Shown piece by piece: positions 5,881 to 11,694 of a DNA stretch of 12,172 nucleotides (position 1 is its first letter; each line of letters opens with the position of its first letter). Source of the DNA: an uncultured Clostridia bacterium (GTDB lineage: Bacteria; Bacillota; Clostridia; Lachnospirales; Anaerotignaceae); assembly GCA_910586765.1 (NCBI GenBank), contig CAJUJJ010000051.1, forward strand, positions 1 to 12,172, in the 5' to 3' direction. The notes under the pieces are model-generated. The model saw only the letters and a program-made list of their open reading frames with translations. It did not search any database and was not told the origin of the DNA. Position numbers and translations under genes: made by a program.

Positions 5881-6101
5881 TCTTCATATAAATCTGTAAT
5901 AGGGTCGCCTTTAGATTGTAAAGCAAGTGCAGAAAAAGGTACTCCAGATGCAGCAGAAGGATAGACACCTAAGCCATGATTAACATAGTAAGTATCTAAA
6001 CCACTATCTATAATTTGTTGTTTTGTAAGTCCTCTTGTTAATTGTGCTACAATTGTTCCCATCATTTCTACATGAGCAAATTCTTTTGCTCTTTGATGTT
6101 G
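5853..6101 (-). pseudogene. cotJC: Internal fragment of a manganese catalase / CotJC-like gene
   Basis: Read leftward from 6101 there are 82 codons and a stop. From KEFAHVEMMGTIV through the segment VYPSAASGVPFS to GDPITDLYEDMAA it is clearly the central part of the di-manganese catalase family that includes the spore-coat protein CotJC. EFAH is the ExxH metal-ligand pair of the four-helix bundle. About 60 N-terminal and 50 C-terminal residues of the usual ~190-aa protein are missing. A frame opened at ATG 6065 would lack the ligands and cannot fold as an enzyme. The reading frame is intact, without internal stops or frameshifts, so the interruption is recent or the gene is still under selection. 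Two convergent serine recombinases flank it. Other members of the family are general catalases, so the spore-coat role is likely rather than proven. Confidence 0.85.
6074..6091. other. Inferred left attachment junction of element 2, with dyad
   Basis: GAGCAAA (6074-6080) and TTTGCTC (6085-6091) are exact 7-bp inverted repeats around TTCT. On the minus strand, catalase similarity begins at the centre of this dyad: GAA TTT GCT CAT is family-like, and the preceding AAA GCA AGA CAA CAT is not. The recombinase stop codon is only 11 bp further on (6102-6104). A dyad around the crossover is what a serine-integrase hybrid site should show. Confidence 0.6.
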
Positions 6102-7688
6102 TCAATGAGTGTTAAGTGGTATTTTAGGGTACAATACAATTTCAAAGTCATCAGGATTATTATGCCATCGTCCATTTTTGCATTTTATATAAATTACTTT
6201 TTCAAGCACTTCTTTTAACATATCATTTTTAGCTTTTGGAGTAGATAATGTATTATAAACAGATAATAAATACTCTACTTTGGGTATGATATTTTTTTGA
6301 TTTTGTTTTCGCATAATACTTGTATCAATATCATTTTTTAATGTTTCTAAATTTTGTTTTGTATTTTCAATTTTTTGTGATAATAAACGAGAACGTTCTA
6401 AAAAAGTATCTGTACTATATATACCTTGTTCTAAAAGAGTATGAGTATTGTCTAATTGCTGATATAGTGTAGTAAGTTCTTTTTCAGTTTTTTTGTAAGC
6501 TATTTTTTTGATATGTATTTGAGAATTTTCTTTTGATGGATTGTCTATATTCCATTGTAATTTATATTCATTAAGCCATTGTTCCAAAGAAATTAAAATA
6601 TGTTGTTCTACAAAATGTAATGCACTACTTATATTATCACAGTATGTTGCAGCACACATAAGAACATCAGATTGCTTCCCAGAGTAAGGTCGTCTTACCA
6701 TATTATGACCACATTTTCCACAAACAACAATACCAGCTAGAGGATTTTTTATGGTACTATGTTCTGCAATGGGGTGAGGAGGATTTTGTTTCATATATTG
6801 TTGAGCAAACTGAAATGTTGTATCACTAATAATAGATTGATGTAAGCCGTTTACAATAGTACATTGCTGTGTGTTTTGAGAAGGTCGACTGTAAATGATT
6901 TGTCCATCTACAACTTTTTTAACAGCAGGACGGTAATTCCAACGGACTTTACCAACATATACAGGATTTGTCAGTATATCACGAATAACAGAAACATTCC
7001 ACTTTTTCCCTGTTTTAGAAGGAATATTCATATTGTTTAATTTTCTAGCAATAAGAGAAATTCCAAGTCTTTTATTATCATTTTGTTGTATTTCTCCTAA
7101 AGTATACCATTCAAATATTGTTTTAACAACTTCAGCTTCTTCAGGAATAATTTGTAGTGTCCAACCTTTTTGATTTTCTAAACGAATACGGTCATAACCA
7201 TAAGGAGGTTTACTACCTAAATATTTTCCTTCTTTTACAGAAGTAATACGACCTCTCTGTAAACGACGATTAATTGTTTTGTATTCTCGACGTGACATAA
7301 ATAAACCAAATTCAAAATATTCCTCATCAAATTCGTTATTAGGGTCATATGTTTTTAAAGGAGTAATAATTTTTGTATTGCTGTATTTGAATGCTTGTGC
7401 CATAATACCTTGGTCTATTGTATCTCCACGAGCAAGACGCTCAATTTCCATAACAAGTACACCAGACCATTTACATTGTTCTACTTCTTGTAGCATATGC
7501 TGCATAATGGGACGAGCTGCTATGGTTTCTCCTGAAACAATTTCTTTATAAATTTCAGTAATGTTTAATTGCATTTTTTTTGCAAGTTCCATTAGTATTT
7601 TTTGATGTCTTGCTAGTGTTTCTACTTCTCCTCTTGCTTCTGCTTCAGCATCTGCACGAGATTTTCTTAAATATAAACAATATTGCAT
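6102..7688 (-). CDS. Large serine recombinase of element 2 (phage-type integrase)
   Basis: A 528-aa large serine integrase of a different subgroup from the one at 4195. The N-terminus MQYCLYLRKSRAD gives nucleophile Ser10 and Arg8; ERLARG (83-88) is the second conserved arginine motif. The recombinase domain spans about 155-290 (PPYGYDRI, NPVYVGKVRW). A zinc ribbon has Cys323, Cys326, Cys345 and Cys350, and a coiled-coil follows (about 395-480). I choose the ATG at 7688, which has AAAAGGAAG 8 nt upstream; a frame start at 7715 would lie inside the -10 element. The gene ends on the attachment junction, and its TGA is directly followed by the catalase fragment. All key residues are present. It is the likely integrase of the phage-like element that extends rightward. 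Confidence 0.95.
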   Translation of the reverse strand: MQYCLYLRKSRADAEAEARGEVETLARHQKILMELAKKMQLNITEIYKEIVSGETIAARPIMQHMLQEVEQCKWSGVLVMEIERLARGDTIDQGIMAQAFKYSNTKIITPLKTYDPNNEFDEEYFEFGLFMSRREYKTINRRLQRGRITSVKEGKYLGSKPPYGYDRIRLENQKGWTLQIIPEEAEVVKTIFEWYTLGEIQQNDNKRLGISLIARKLNNMNIPSKTGKKWNVSVIRDILTNPVYVGKVRWNYRPAVKKVVDGQIIYSRPSQNTQQCTIVNGLHQSIISDTTFQFAQQYMKQNPPHPIAEHSTIKNPLAGIVVCGKCGHNMVRRPYSGKQSDVLMCAATYCDNISSALHFVEQHILISLEQWLNEYKLQWNIDNPSKENSQIHIKKIAYKKTEKELTTLYQQLDNTHTLLEQGIYSTDTFLERSRLLSQKIENTKQNLETLKNDIDTSIMRKQNQKNIIPKVEYLLSVYNTLSTPKAKNDMLKEVLEKVIYIKCKNGRWHNNPDDFEIVLYPKIPLNTH

Positions 7689-7710
7689 TGCTGTCACTTC
7701 CTTTTGTTTT

Positions 7711-7740
7711 ATCATATGATGAAATAAAAATAATTATCAA
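7711..7740 (-). promoter_or_regulatory. Promoter of the element 2 recombinase
   Basis: On the minus strand, TTGATA (7740-7735), an 18-nt spacer and TATGAT (7716-7711). It lies just downstream of the terminator at 7746-7776, so the recombinase has its own promoter. Confidence 0.5.
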
Positions 7741-7745
7741 AAATA

Positions 7746-7776
7746 AAACAGCCCTAATATTATTATAAGGCTGTTT
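7746..7776 (-). terminator. Terminator after the small minus-strand operon
   Basis: AAACAGCC (7746-7753) and GGCTGTTT (7769-7776) form a perfect 8-bp stem with a 15-nt loop. T-rich tails occur on both sides (TTTTATTT on the minus strand), so it could work in both directions. It separates the membrane protein operon from the recombinase. Confidence 0.75.
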
Positions 7777-7877
7777 TTAGTGTTTCGTCTATTAAATTCA
7801 GATATTTTATAACAAATTTCGATAGCATAGTTTATTTTTATTGTTTTATGATGTTATAGTATAAATAAAGTTATTTT

Positions 7878-8306
7878 TCACTTAAACCAATTTTCATAAA
7901 CAGTTTTAGTAGATTGATATTCAGTAGTAGATGGTTCATATTTATCTTTAAAATTATCATCTTCAACAATATTTTTGATTTCATTAAAATATTGTTGTTT
8001 AAAGTTTTTTTGATTTAAACTACCAGAAATATATAAGGAACAAGCTAAGTCATACATATTACAAATATCTTCTATGCTAGAGTTAATTGCATACTTTATT
8101 ATATCTGGATTATTTGAATTAGATTGAAGACATAAATCTTCATATCTTCTTCTAGCAGAAGATATATCTTCACGTATTTGTAAAGCCTGTTGTCCTGCTA
8201 CAAGATTATTGTATTTTATCGTTAGTTCTCGACTTTTAAAAAATACAAAAACAGAAACAACAATTGATAATAAAGAAAGAAAAAGTGTTATAACATTAAA
8301 AATCAT
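7878..8306 (-). CDS. Hypothetical single-span membrane protein
   Basis: This 142-aa protein has one hydrophobic N-terminal segment (about residues 3-23) followed by a basic KSREL and a polar, helix-rich domain. It is probably anchored in the membrane with the main domain in the cytoplasm. I do not recognise a family. AGAGGAGAAAC precedes the ATG, whose first bases overlap the stop of the upstream 47-aa gene (ATGA), so the two are co-translated. It lies between integrase and repressor, where temperate phages and similar elements often keep genes expressed in the integrated state, including superinfection exclusion proteins. That role is suggested by position and topology only. Confidence 0.75.
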   Translation of the reverse strand: MIFNVITLFLSLLSIVVSVFVFFKSRELTIKYNNLVAGQQALQIREDISSARRRYEDLCLQSNSNNPDIIKYAINSSIEDICNMYDLACSLYISGSLNQKNFKQQYFNEIKNIVEDDNFKDKYEPSTTEYQSTKTVYENWFK

Positions 8307-8446
8307 TTTTGTTTCTCCTCTTTAATATTAGAATTATTATCCATATTAGAGGTATTAGTTGTTTGTTGCATTGATGATACTAATTTTAAAAATTCTTTGT
8401 TAGAATCTTTGACAGCATGATTAGGCATTTTAATAGATTTACTCAT
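8303..8446 (-). CDS. Small polar hypothetical protein (47 aa)
   Basis: Starts at ATG 8446 after AAGGAGTG and runs 47 codons (MSKSIKMPNHAVKDSNKEF and on) to a TGA that overlaps the start of the membrane protein gene by four bases. The C-terminal half is rich in Asn, Thr, Ser, Gln and Lys and is probably unstructured. No family is recognised. The overlap and the shared terminator show that it is the first gene of a two-gene operon. Confidence 0.65.
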   Translation of the reverse strand: MSKSIKMPNHAVKDSNKEFLKLVSSMQQTTNTSNMDNNSNIKEEKQK

Positions 8447-8498
8447 AAAAAACACTCCTTAAAAATAAATAAAAAAACAAAGAAAAGAGGTCATATTT

Positions 8499-8765
8499 AT
8501 GCAAAAAAAGATTATAATAGGAACAGATGGCAAACATTTTACATTATCAACAGGTGAAAATTCTGTATATATTAAAAATATTGTTTTTAATATGCAAGAA
8601 GGAAAAGCTCACCTTGAGTTTAGTGATATTCCAATAGAGAATATAGAGCTTTCACAAAATATTGATAAAAACAATAAAGATTTACAAGAGGTAATAGCCA
8701 ACCAAAAACGTTTGCAATCAATGCTAAAAATCCTTTCTGTATATGAGAGAGAAAAACCTTTATAA
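8499..8765 (+). CDS. Hypothetical protein (88 aa)
   Basis: The first ~50 residues look like a small beta-rich domain (KKIIIGTDGKHFTLSTGEN, VYIKNIVF, AHLEFSDIPI). The last 35 are a charged helix with a coiled-coil look (KDLQEVIANQKRLQSMLKIL). AGAGG lies 8 nt before the ATG. It is transcribed away from the 47-aa gene across a 52-bp gap and probably forms an operon with the 41-aa gene 24 bp downstream. No family is recognised. It lies between the integrase and the repressor of a phage-like element. Confidence 0.7.
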   Translation: MQKKIIIGTDGKHFTLSTGENSVYIKNIVFNMQEGKAHLEFSDIPIENIELSQNIDKNNKDLQEVIANQKRLQSMLKILSVYEREKPL

Positions 8766-8789
8766 TTTCTAGAAAGGGGAGGAATAGCA

Positions 8790-8915
8790 TTGACTAATGA
8801 ACAAATATTAACCATCTTTTATAAAATATTACTTCAAGAGAAAATAATACAAAATTTGGAAGAATTATTGCTTTTGATTGAGCTTAAAGCGAATGAACTC
8901 AATTTGAGGAGCTAA
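8790..8915 (+). CDS. Small leucine-rich protein with TTG start (41 aa)
   Basis: TTG at 8790 is preceded by AAGGGGAGG at a 7-nt spacing, and the frame gives 41 residues, mostly one amphipathic helix rich in Leu, Ile and Glu (LEELLLLIELKANEL). It is 24 bp after the 88-aa gene. The last 51 bp overlap the 3' end of the repressor gene on the opposite strand, which lowers confidence. The strong ribosome binding site is the main support. Confidence 0.5.
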   Translation: MTNEQILTIFYKILLQEKIIQNLEELLLLIELKANELNLRS

Positions 8916-9248
8916 AACCTCAGTAAGAATTTCTAAATGTTTATCAGTAATTTTTTCTCCATCTTTTAAAAATCCTATTTCTACTAATTTTTTACATATT
9001 TCATTGCCCACATAATTTGGATTATTATGTGGGTCGTTTTTATTTATTTCTTCACATTTTCGTGGATTTTCTAATAAATAATCTGTACTGACATCAAACA
9101 TTTTTGATAGCTTCAACAGTGTAGCATTATCTGGCTCTCTTGAACCATTTTCATATTTACTGATTGTTTGCTGAGAAACTCCTAATATTTCAGCTAATTG
9201 TGCCTGAGAAAGGTCTTTATTTTTACGTTCTTCAGCTATACGTTTCAA
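8865..9248 (-). CDS. XRE-family repressor of element 2
   Basis: This 127-aa protein has an N-terminal helix-turn-helix of the Cro/C1 (XRE) type: LSQAQLAEILGVSQQTISKY at about 14-33 and a following ENGSREPD turn. A short linker and a ~45-residue C-terminal helical region (KHLEILTEVLAPQIEFIRFK) probably serve for dimerisation. There is no S24-type autocleavage domain, so it should not be cleaved through RecA as lambda CI is. Start is TTG 9248, supported by AGAGGTG with 7-nt spacing. It is divergent from the Cro-like gene at 9390, and the pair forms a standard lysogeny switch. By position it is the maintenance repressor. Confidence 0.85.
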   Translation of the reverse strand: MKRIAEERKNKDLSQAQLAEILGVSQQTISKYENGSREPDNATLLKLSKMFDVSTDYLLENPRKCEEINKNDPHNNPNYVGNEICKKLVEIGFLKDGEKITDKHLEILTEVLAPQIEFIRFKLNQKQ

Positions 9249-9305
9249 TATTAATCACCTCTTTTTATGATACTACAATTAGAAGTAAAAAAAAATATAT
9301 TTTTT

Positions 9306-9340
9306 GGCGTATTTTTTTGAAAAAAGTATTGACATACGCC
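9306..9340. promoter_or_regulatory. Operator pair of the lysogeny switch
   Basis: GGCGTAT (9306-9312) and ATACGCC (9334-9340) are perfect 7-bp inverted repeats 21 bp apart, GC-rich in an otherwise AT-rich gap. The right arm shares its first base with the -35. A third copy, ATACGCC at 9586-9592, overlaps the stop of the Cro-like gene. Binding by the repressor or the Cro-like protein is inferred. Confidence 0.6.
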
Positions 9341-9357
9341 GAATAGTAGTATATAAT
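9329..9357 (+). promoter_or_regulatory. Consensus promoter of the Cro-like gene
   Basis: TTGACA (9329-9334), a spacer of exactly 17 nt and TATAAT (9352-9357) make a perfect sigma-A consensus. It would be very strong unless repressed, as expected for the early promoter of a temperate element. Confidence 0.85.
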
Positions 9358-9389
9358 AAAAACTACAAAAAGACGTAAGAGGGTGTAAT

Positions 9390-9596
9390 ATGAGAGAAAA
9401 ATTAATTATTGCTAGAGGAAACAGAACACAACAAGAAGTAGCAGATAAGCTAGGTATTACACAAAAACATTTAAGCAAAATAGAACTTGGACAAAGAAAT
9501 CCTAGCATATTGTTAGCTTCAAAAATAAGTGATTTTTATAAGTTACCTGTTGAGTATTTATTTGATGATATTTTTTTAAAATTAAATACGCCTTAA
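9390..9596 (+). CDS. Cro-like XRE-family regulator (68 aa)
   Basis: A 68-aa protein made almost entirely of one XRE helix-turn-helix (RTQQEVADKLGITQKHLSKI at about 12-31, then LGQRNPS). It is divergent from the larger repressor, with a 141-bp gap holding the switch operators and promoter. The ribosome binding site AGAGGGTG is 5 nt before the ATG. The size, position and lack of an effector domain fit a Cro-type antagonist that turns the repressor off and allows early expression. The coding sequence ends on a third ATACGCC site, which may serve in autoregulation. Confidence 0.85.
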   Translation: MREKLIIARGNRTQQEVADKLGITQKHLSKIELGQRNPSILLASKISDFYKLPVEYLFDDIFLKLNTP

Positions 9597-9651
9597 AGTT
9601 GTTAAATGTTTTCTTTATACTCATTATACAATAAAAGGAGGAAGACAAAGA

Positions 9652-10113
9652 ATGGTAAATCAAAACAAGCTATATTATAAAATTTGTCGTGAACAAGCAG
9701 GCTTAACACAAGAGCAGGCAATCGTATTATTGGGAATAGCAGAACCTGCTACTCTATCAAGATATGAAAATGGACACGCTCCAGTTAATCCAGAATTAGC
9801 AGCTGAAATGGTTAAGGTTTATAGAACACCATTACTTGCAAGTTGGTATGTAAGACATACTAATCCAGGATTAGCACAGTATCTTCCAGAACTAAGCAAT
9901 CCAATCACTGATGGAGATATGACGCTACAAATGGAATTAGCAGATGATGATATAACAGAAGTACGAAAAACAGTAAAAATGATATTGCGTGATGGCATTG
10001 TAGATGCACAAGAAGCAGAAGAATTGAAATTAAATGCTCGTACTTTAAGAGATGTTGCTAATAAAATATTATCAGCTGCTACTTATTTGGAAAGTAGAGA
10101 GGCTGATAGCTGA
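9652..10113 (+). CDS. HTH-domain regulator, early gene (153 aa)
   Basis: The N-terminal third is an XRE-type DNA-binding domain: REQAGLTQEQAIVLLGIAEP followed by TLSRYENGHAPVNPE (about 13-48). A linker containing SWYVRHTNPGLAQYLP and a helical C-terminal domain (about 100-150) follow and probably mediate oligomerisation. AAAGGAGGAAGAC gives a strong ribosome binding site. It lies 55 bp after the Cro-like gene in the same direction and is probably transcribed with it. An exact 19-bp repeat begins 15 bp after its stop and recurs before the 294-aa gene, so it could be the protein that reads this site; that is a guess. Two HTH genes in a row after the early promoter is typical of phage-like elements. 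Confidence 0.8.
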   Translation: MVNQNKLYYKICREQAGLTQEQAIVLLGIAEPATLSRYENGHAPVNPELAAEMVKVYRTPLLASWYVRHTNPGLAQYLPELSNPITDGDMTLQMELADDDITEVRKTVKMILRDGIVDAQEAEELKLNARTLRDVANKILSAATYLESREADS

Positions 10114-10128
10114 AAACAAAATAATTTA

Positions 10129-10147
10129 TGTCCAAGCGGTGTAACAA
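10129..10147 (+). repeat. 19-bp repeated element, copy 1
   Basis: TGTCCAAGCGGTGTAACAA occurs here and, identically, at 10759-10777. It is clearly more GC-rich than its surroundings. It lies 15 bp after the HTH gene. Confidence 0.8.
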
Positions 10148-10198
10148 TAATTAACAAATATAAAAAATTGAATTATGTAATATGAAAATTCTATTCAT

Positions 10199-10244
10199 TA
10201 TAGTATAGAAATTGGAATAGTACAAATTGTATTCAAAATATAAT
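10199..10244 (+). promoter_or_regulatory. Probable promoter region before the 58-aa gene
   Basis: The segment TATAGTATAGAAA (10199-10211) followed by GAATAGT (10215-10221) recurs at 10739-10759. TATAAT lies at 10239-10244 with no good -35 seventeen bases upstream, where the GAATAGT repeat sits. A regulated promoter needing an activator would fit. Confidence 0.4.
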
Positions 10245-10263
10245 GTTGTAGGGGGTGCTAATT

Positions 10264-10440
10264 ATGAAAGAAGAAGTAATACCACACATTGTAAAAGAGT
10301 TCAATATTGGACACACCAAAGTAAAAATAGCAGATAATTATTGTAGAGATAAAACAAAAGAAGAAGTTGATGAGATATTAAAAAGAATTGCAATGATAGC
10401 ATTGCAAGATTATAGAGCAAATGAATGTCAGAAAGGATAA
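10264..10440 (+). CDS. Small conserved-type hypothetical protein (58 aa)
   Basis: I choose ATG 10264 because TAGGGGGTG lies 6 nt before it; an earlier GTG at 10255 is part of that ribosome binding site. The 58 residues (MKEEVIPHIVKEFNIGHTKV and on) contain a short beta-like segment and one long charged helix with two Cys far apart. Proteins of this look are frequent among small early genes of clostridial phages and integrative elements, but no function is known to me. It is the first gene of a pair with the next gene 8 bp away. Confidence 0.7.
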   Translation: MKEEVIPHIVKEFNIGHTKVKIADNYCRDKTKEEVDEILKRIAMIALQDYRANECQKG

Positions 10441-10448
10441 AAAGTAAT

Positions 10449-10673
10449 ATGGATATACCATTTGATACACAAAAAGAAGGGCTCAAAAAGCTAGAGGATA
10501 TGGTACAGCAAAGAGAAAAAGCAAGGGGTAGTAGTTGGTATGCTGTTTGGAAAAGGGATTGTAAAAGATTTGCAGACAAGTTGTTGCAATCTGGTGCAGA
10601 TAAAGAAGATATTGCTGTGGTGATGAGTTGGACAAGCAAAAAAGATTGTTATTGTGGAATAGTATGGCATTGA
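10449..10673 (+). CDS. Small basic hypothetical protein (74 aa)
   Basis: ATG 10449 is preferred because AAAGGA is 11 nt upstream; the longer frame from ATG 10425 has no ribosome binding site and would overlap the previous gene. The protein is basic and helical (KKLEDMVQQREKA, WKRDCKRFADKLL), with a Trp-rich middle and a C-terminal CYCGIVWH. No family is recognised. It probably shares a transcript with the 58-aa gene. Confidence 0.6.
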   Translation: MDIPFDTQKEGLKKLEDMVQQREKARGSSWYAVWKRDCKRFADKLLQSGADKEDIAVVMSWTSKKDCYCGIVWH

Positions 10674-10720
10674 TGTAAGAGGAATACCTTCTGAAAAAGG
10701 GATAGTTTTACATAATAATA

Positions 10721-10734
10721 CGAACATATATTCG
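10721..10734. promoter_or_regulatory. LexA-box-like site
   Basis: CGAACATATATTCG differs at one base from CGAACATATGTTCG, the Bacillus/Clostridium-type LexA (DinR) site, and has 6-bp flanking symmetry (TACGAA and TTCGTA). It lies about 70 bp before the 294-aa gene and next to TATAGT at 10739-10744. Confidence 0.5.
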
Positions 10735-10738
10735 TAAA

Positions 10739-10777
10739 TATAGTATAGAAAAGAATAGTGTCCAAGCGGTGTAACAA
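10739..10777 (+). promoter_or_regulatory. Repeated control region before the 294-aa gene
   Basis: TATAGTATAGAAA (10739-10751) and GAATAGT (10753-10759) repeat the block at 10199-10221. The second exact copy of the 19-bp element follows immediately (10759-10777). In the first locus the same two blocks occur in the opposite order and 51 bp apart. Confidence 0.55.
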
Positions 10778-10804
10778 AAAATCAAAACAAAAGGAGATAG
10801 TAAT

Positions 10805-11689
10805 ATGAACGAATTAAAAGAACATATACAGTCAATCAGCGAAGTATTAAAAGGAGAATGTGCAAAAATAGCTTTTTGGAAAGAAAATAAACATTGGTAT
10901 AGTTACATATTTGAGTTGACAAAAAATGATGTACTTACTGAATTTAATAAAAAATTTTTAGAAAATATTCAAAAAGACGACCCAAAGGCAGTAATTGTGG
11001 ACAGTGGAGACTTTATAGAAGCAAATGGAGATGGCTCTATATTGGTTGATGATATGGTAGGAAGTGTACTATATTTATATAGCGCTGGACAAGCAAATAT
11101 AAGTGATTTTTTAGAAATATATACAGATAAGAAACAGCAACAAAAAGTAGATAGAAGTAGTTTGAAGGAAGTAGTAAAGCATTGTTGGGATAGATTATGG
11201 AAAGAACGTTATTCTAAAGCAGTGTTTTGGAAGAAAGACGAATGTTGGGATTATCATATGTTTTTCTTATCAGAAAATAATGTAATTCCAAGAGAAGATG
11301 AGGTGCTTTTAAGAGAAATACAAAAGAAAGATAACAATGCGATAGTAATAGATGGACATTCATACCGTTATCTTGCTGGAGATGGAGTAGCAGAATATAT
11401 AGCGAATGATATAAAAGAATATCATCAAGATAAATGGAATGGTCATAATATAGGTGCTTTTTTAGATAATTATAGTTGGGAAGCAGTGCAAAAGAAAGAA
11501 AAACAAGAACAAGAAGAACAGCAAAGGCACTGGACAATGGAACGAAGCGAAATTGTAGAAATTATGGAAAAGGAATTAAAAAAATTAAGAGATTTGAGTG
11601 CACATTGTATTGCTTTAGATAAATCTTGTATGATTTCCAATTGTATGCTAGAAATTGCAAAGTATTTGACATATCAACAGGAGTGGTAA
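10805..11689 (+). CDS. Hypothetical protein with internally duplicated domain (294 aa)
   Basis: The ribosome binding site AAAAGGAGATAG precedes ATG 10805. The protein contains two copies of a ~90-residue module. Copy 1 (about 19-107) has KIAFWKENKHWYSYIF, PKAVIVDSGDF and ISDFLEIYT. Copy 2 (about 136-226) has KAVFWKKDECWDYHMFF, NNAIVIDGHSYRY and IGAFLDNYS. The aligned landmarks are FWK, W-Y, A-VIVD and FL. A linker and a charged helical tail (230-294) with KEKQEQEEQQ follow. No nuclease, helicase or polymerase motif is visible and I do not recognise the family. It heads a run of coupled genes behind a LexA-like site, so early or SOS-induced expression is likely. Confidence 0.75.
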   Translation: MNELKEHIQSISEVLKGECAKIAFWKENKHWYSYIFELTKNDVLTEFNKKFLENIQKDDPKAVIVDSGDFIEANGDGSILVDDMVGSVLYLYSAGQANISDFLEIYTDKKQQQKVDRSSLKEVVKHCWDRLWKERYSKAVFWKKDECWDYHMFFLSENNVIPREDEVLLREIQKKDNNAIVIDGHSYRYLAGDGVAEYIANDIKEYHQDKWNGHNIGAFLDNYSWEAVQKKEKQEQEEQQRHWTMERSEIVEIMEKELKKLRDLSAHCIALDKSCMISNCMLEIAKYLTYQQEW

Positions 11690-11694
11690 ATAGA

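Noticed and set aside
6102..6104. Recombinase fused to the catalase fragment by stop-codon readthrough
   Set aside because: The two happen to be in the same frame across the TGA, but no readthrough signal is visible and the fragment lacks half of the metal ligands. It is best explained by the insertion point.
6391..6398. GAACGTTC palindrome as a LexA-type site
   Set aside because: It is internal to the recombinase coding sequence and lacks the 14-bp spacing of the Gram-positive LexA box.
7689..7715. Nine-codon N-terminal extension of the element 2 recombinase
   Set aside because: The earlier ATG lies in the predicted -10 element and lacks a ribosome binding site. The ATG at 7688 has both a good site and the usual family N-terminus.
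10301..10727. Two hydrophobic minus-strand frames across the small early genes
   Set aside because: They are antisense to two well-supported plus-strand genes and have no ribosome binding sites.
10759..10777. tRNA D-arm, because TCCAAGCGGT resembles that of some tRNAs
   Set aside because: No acceptor, anticodon or T-arm can be formed around either copy.
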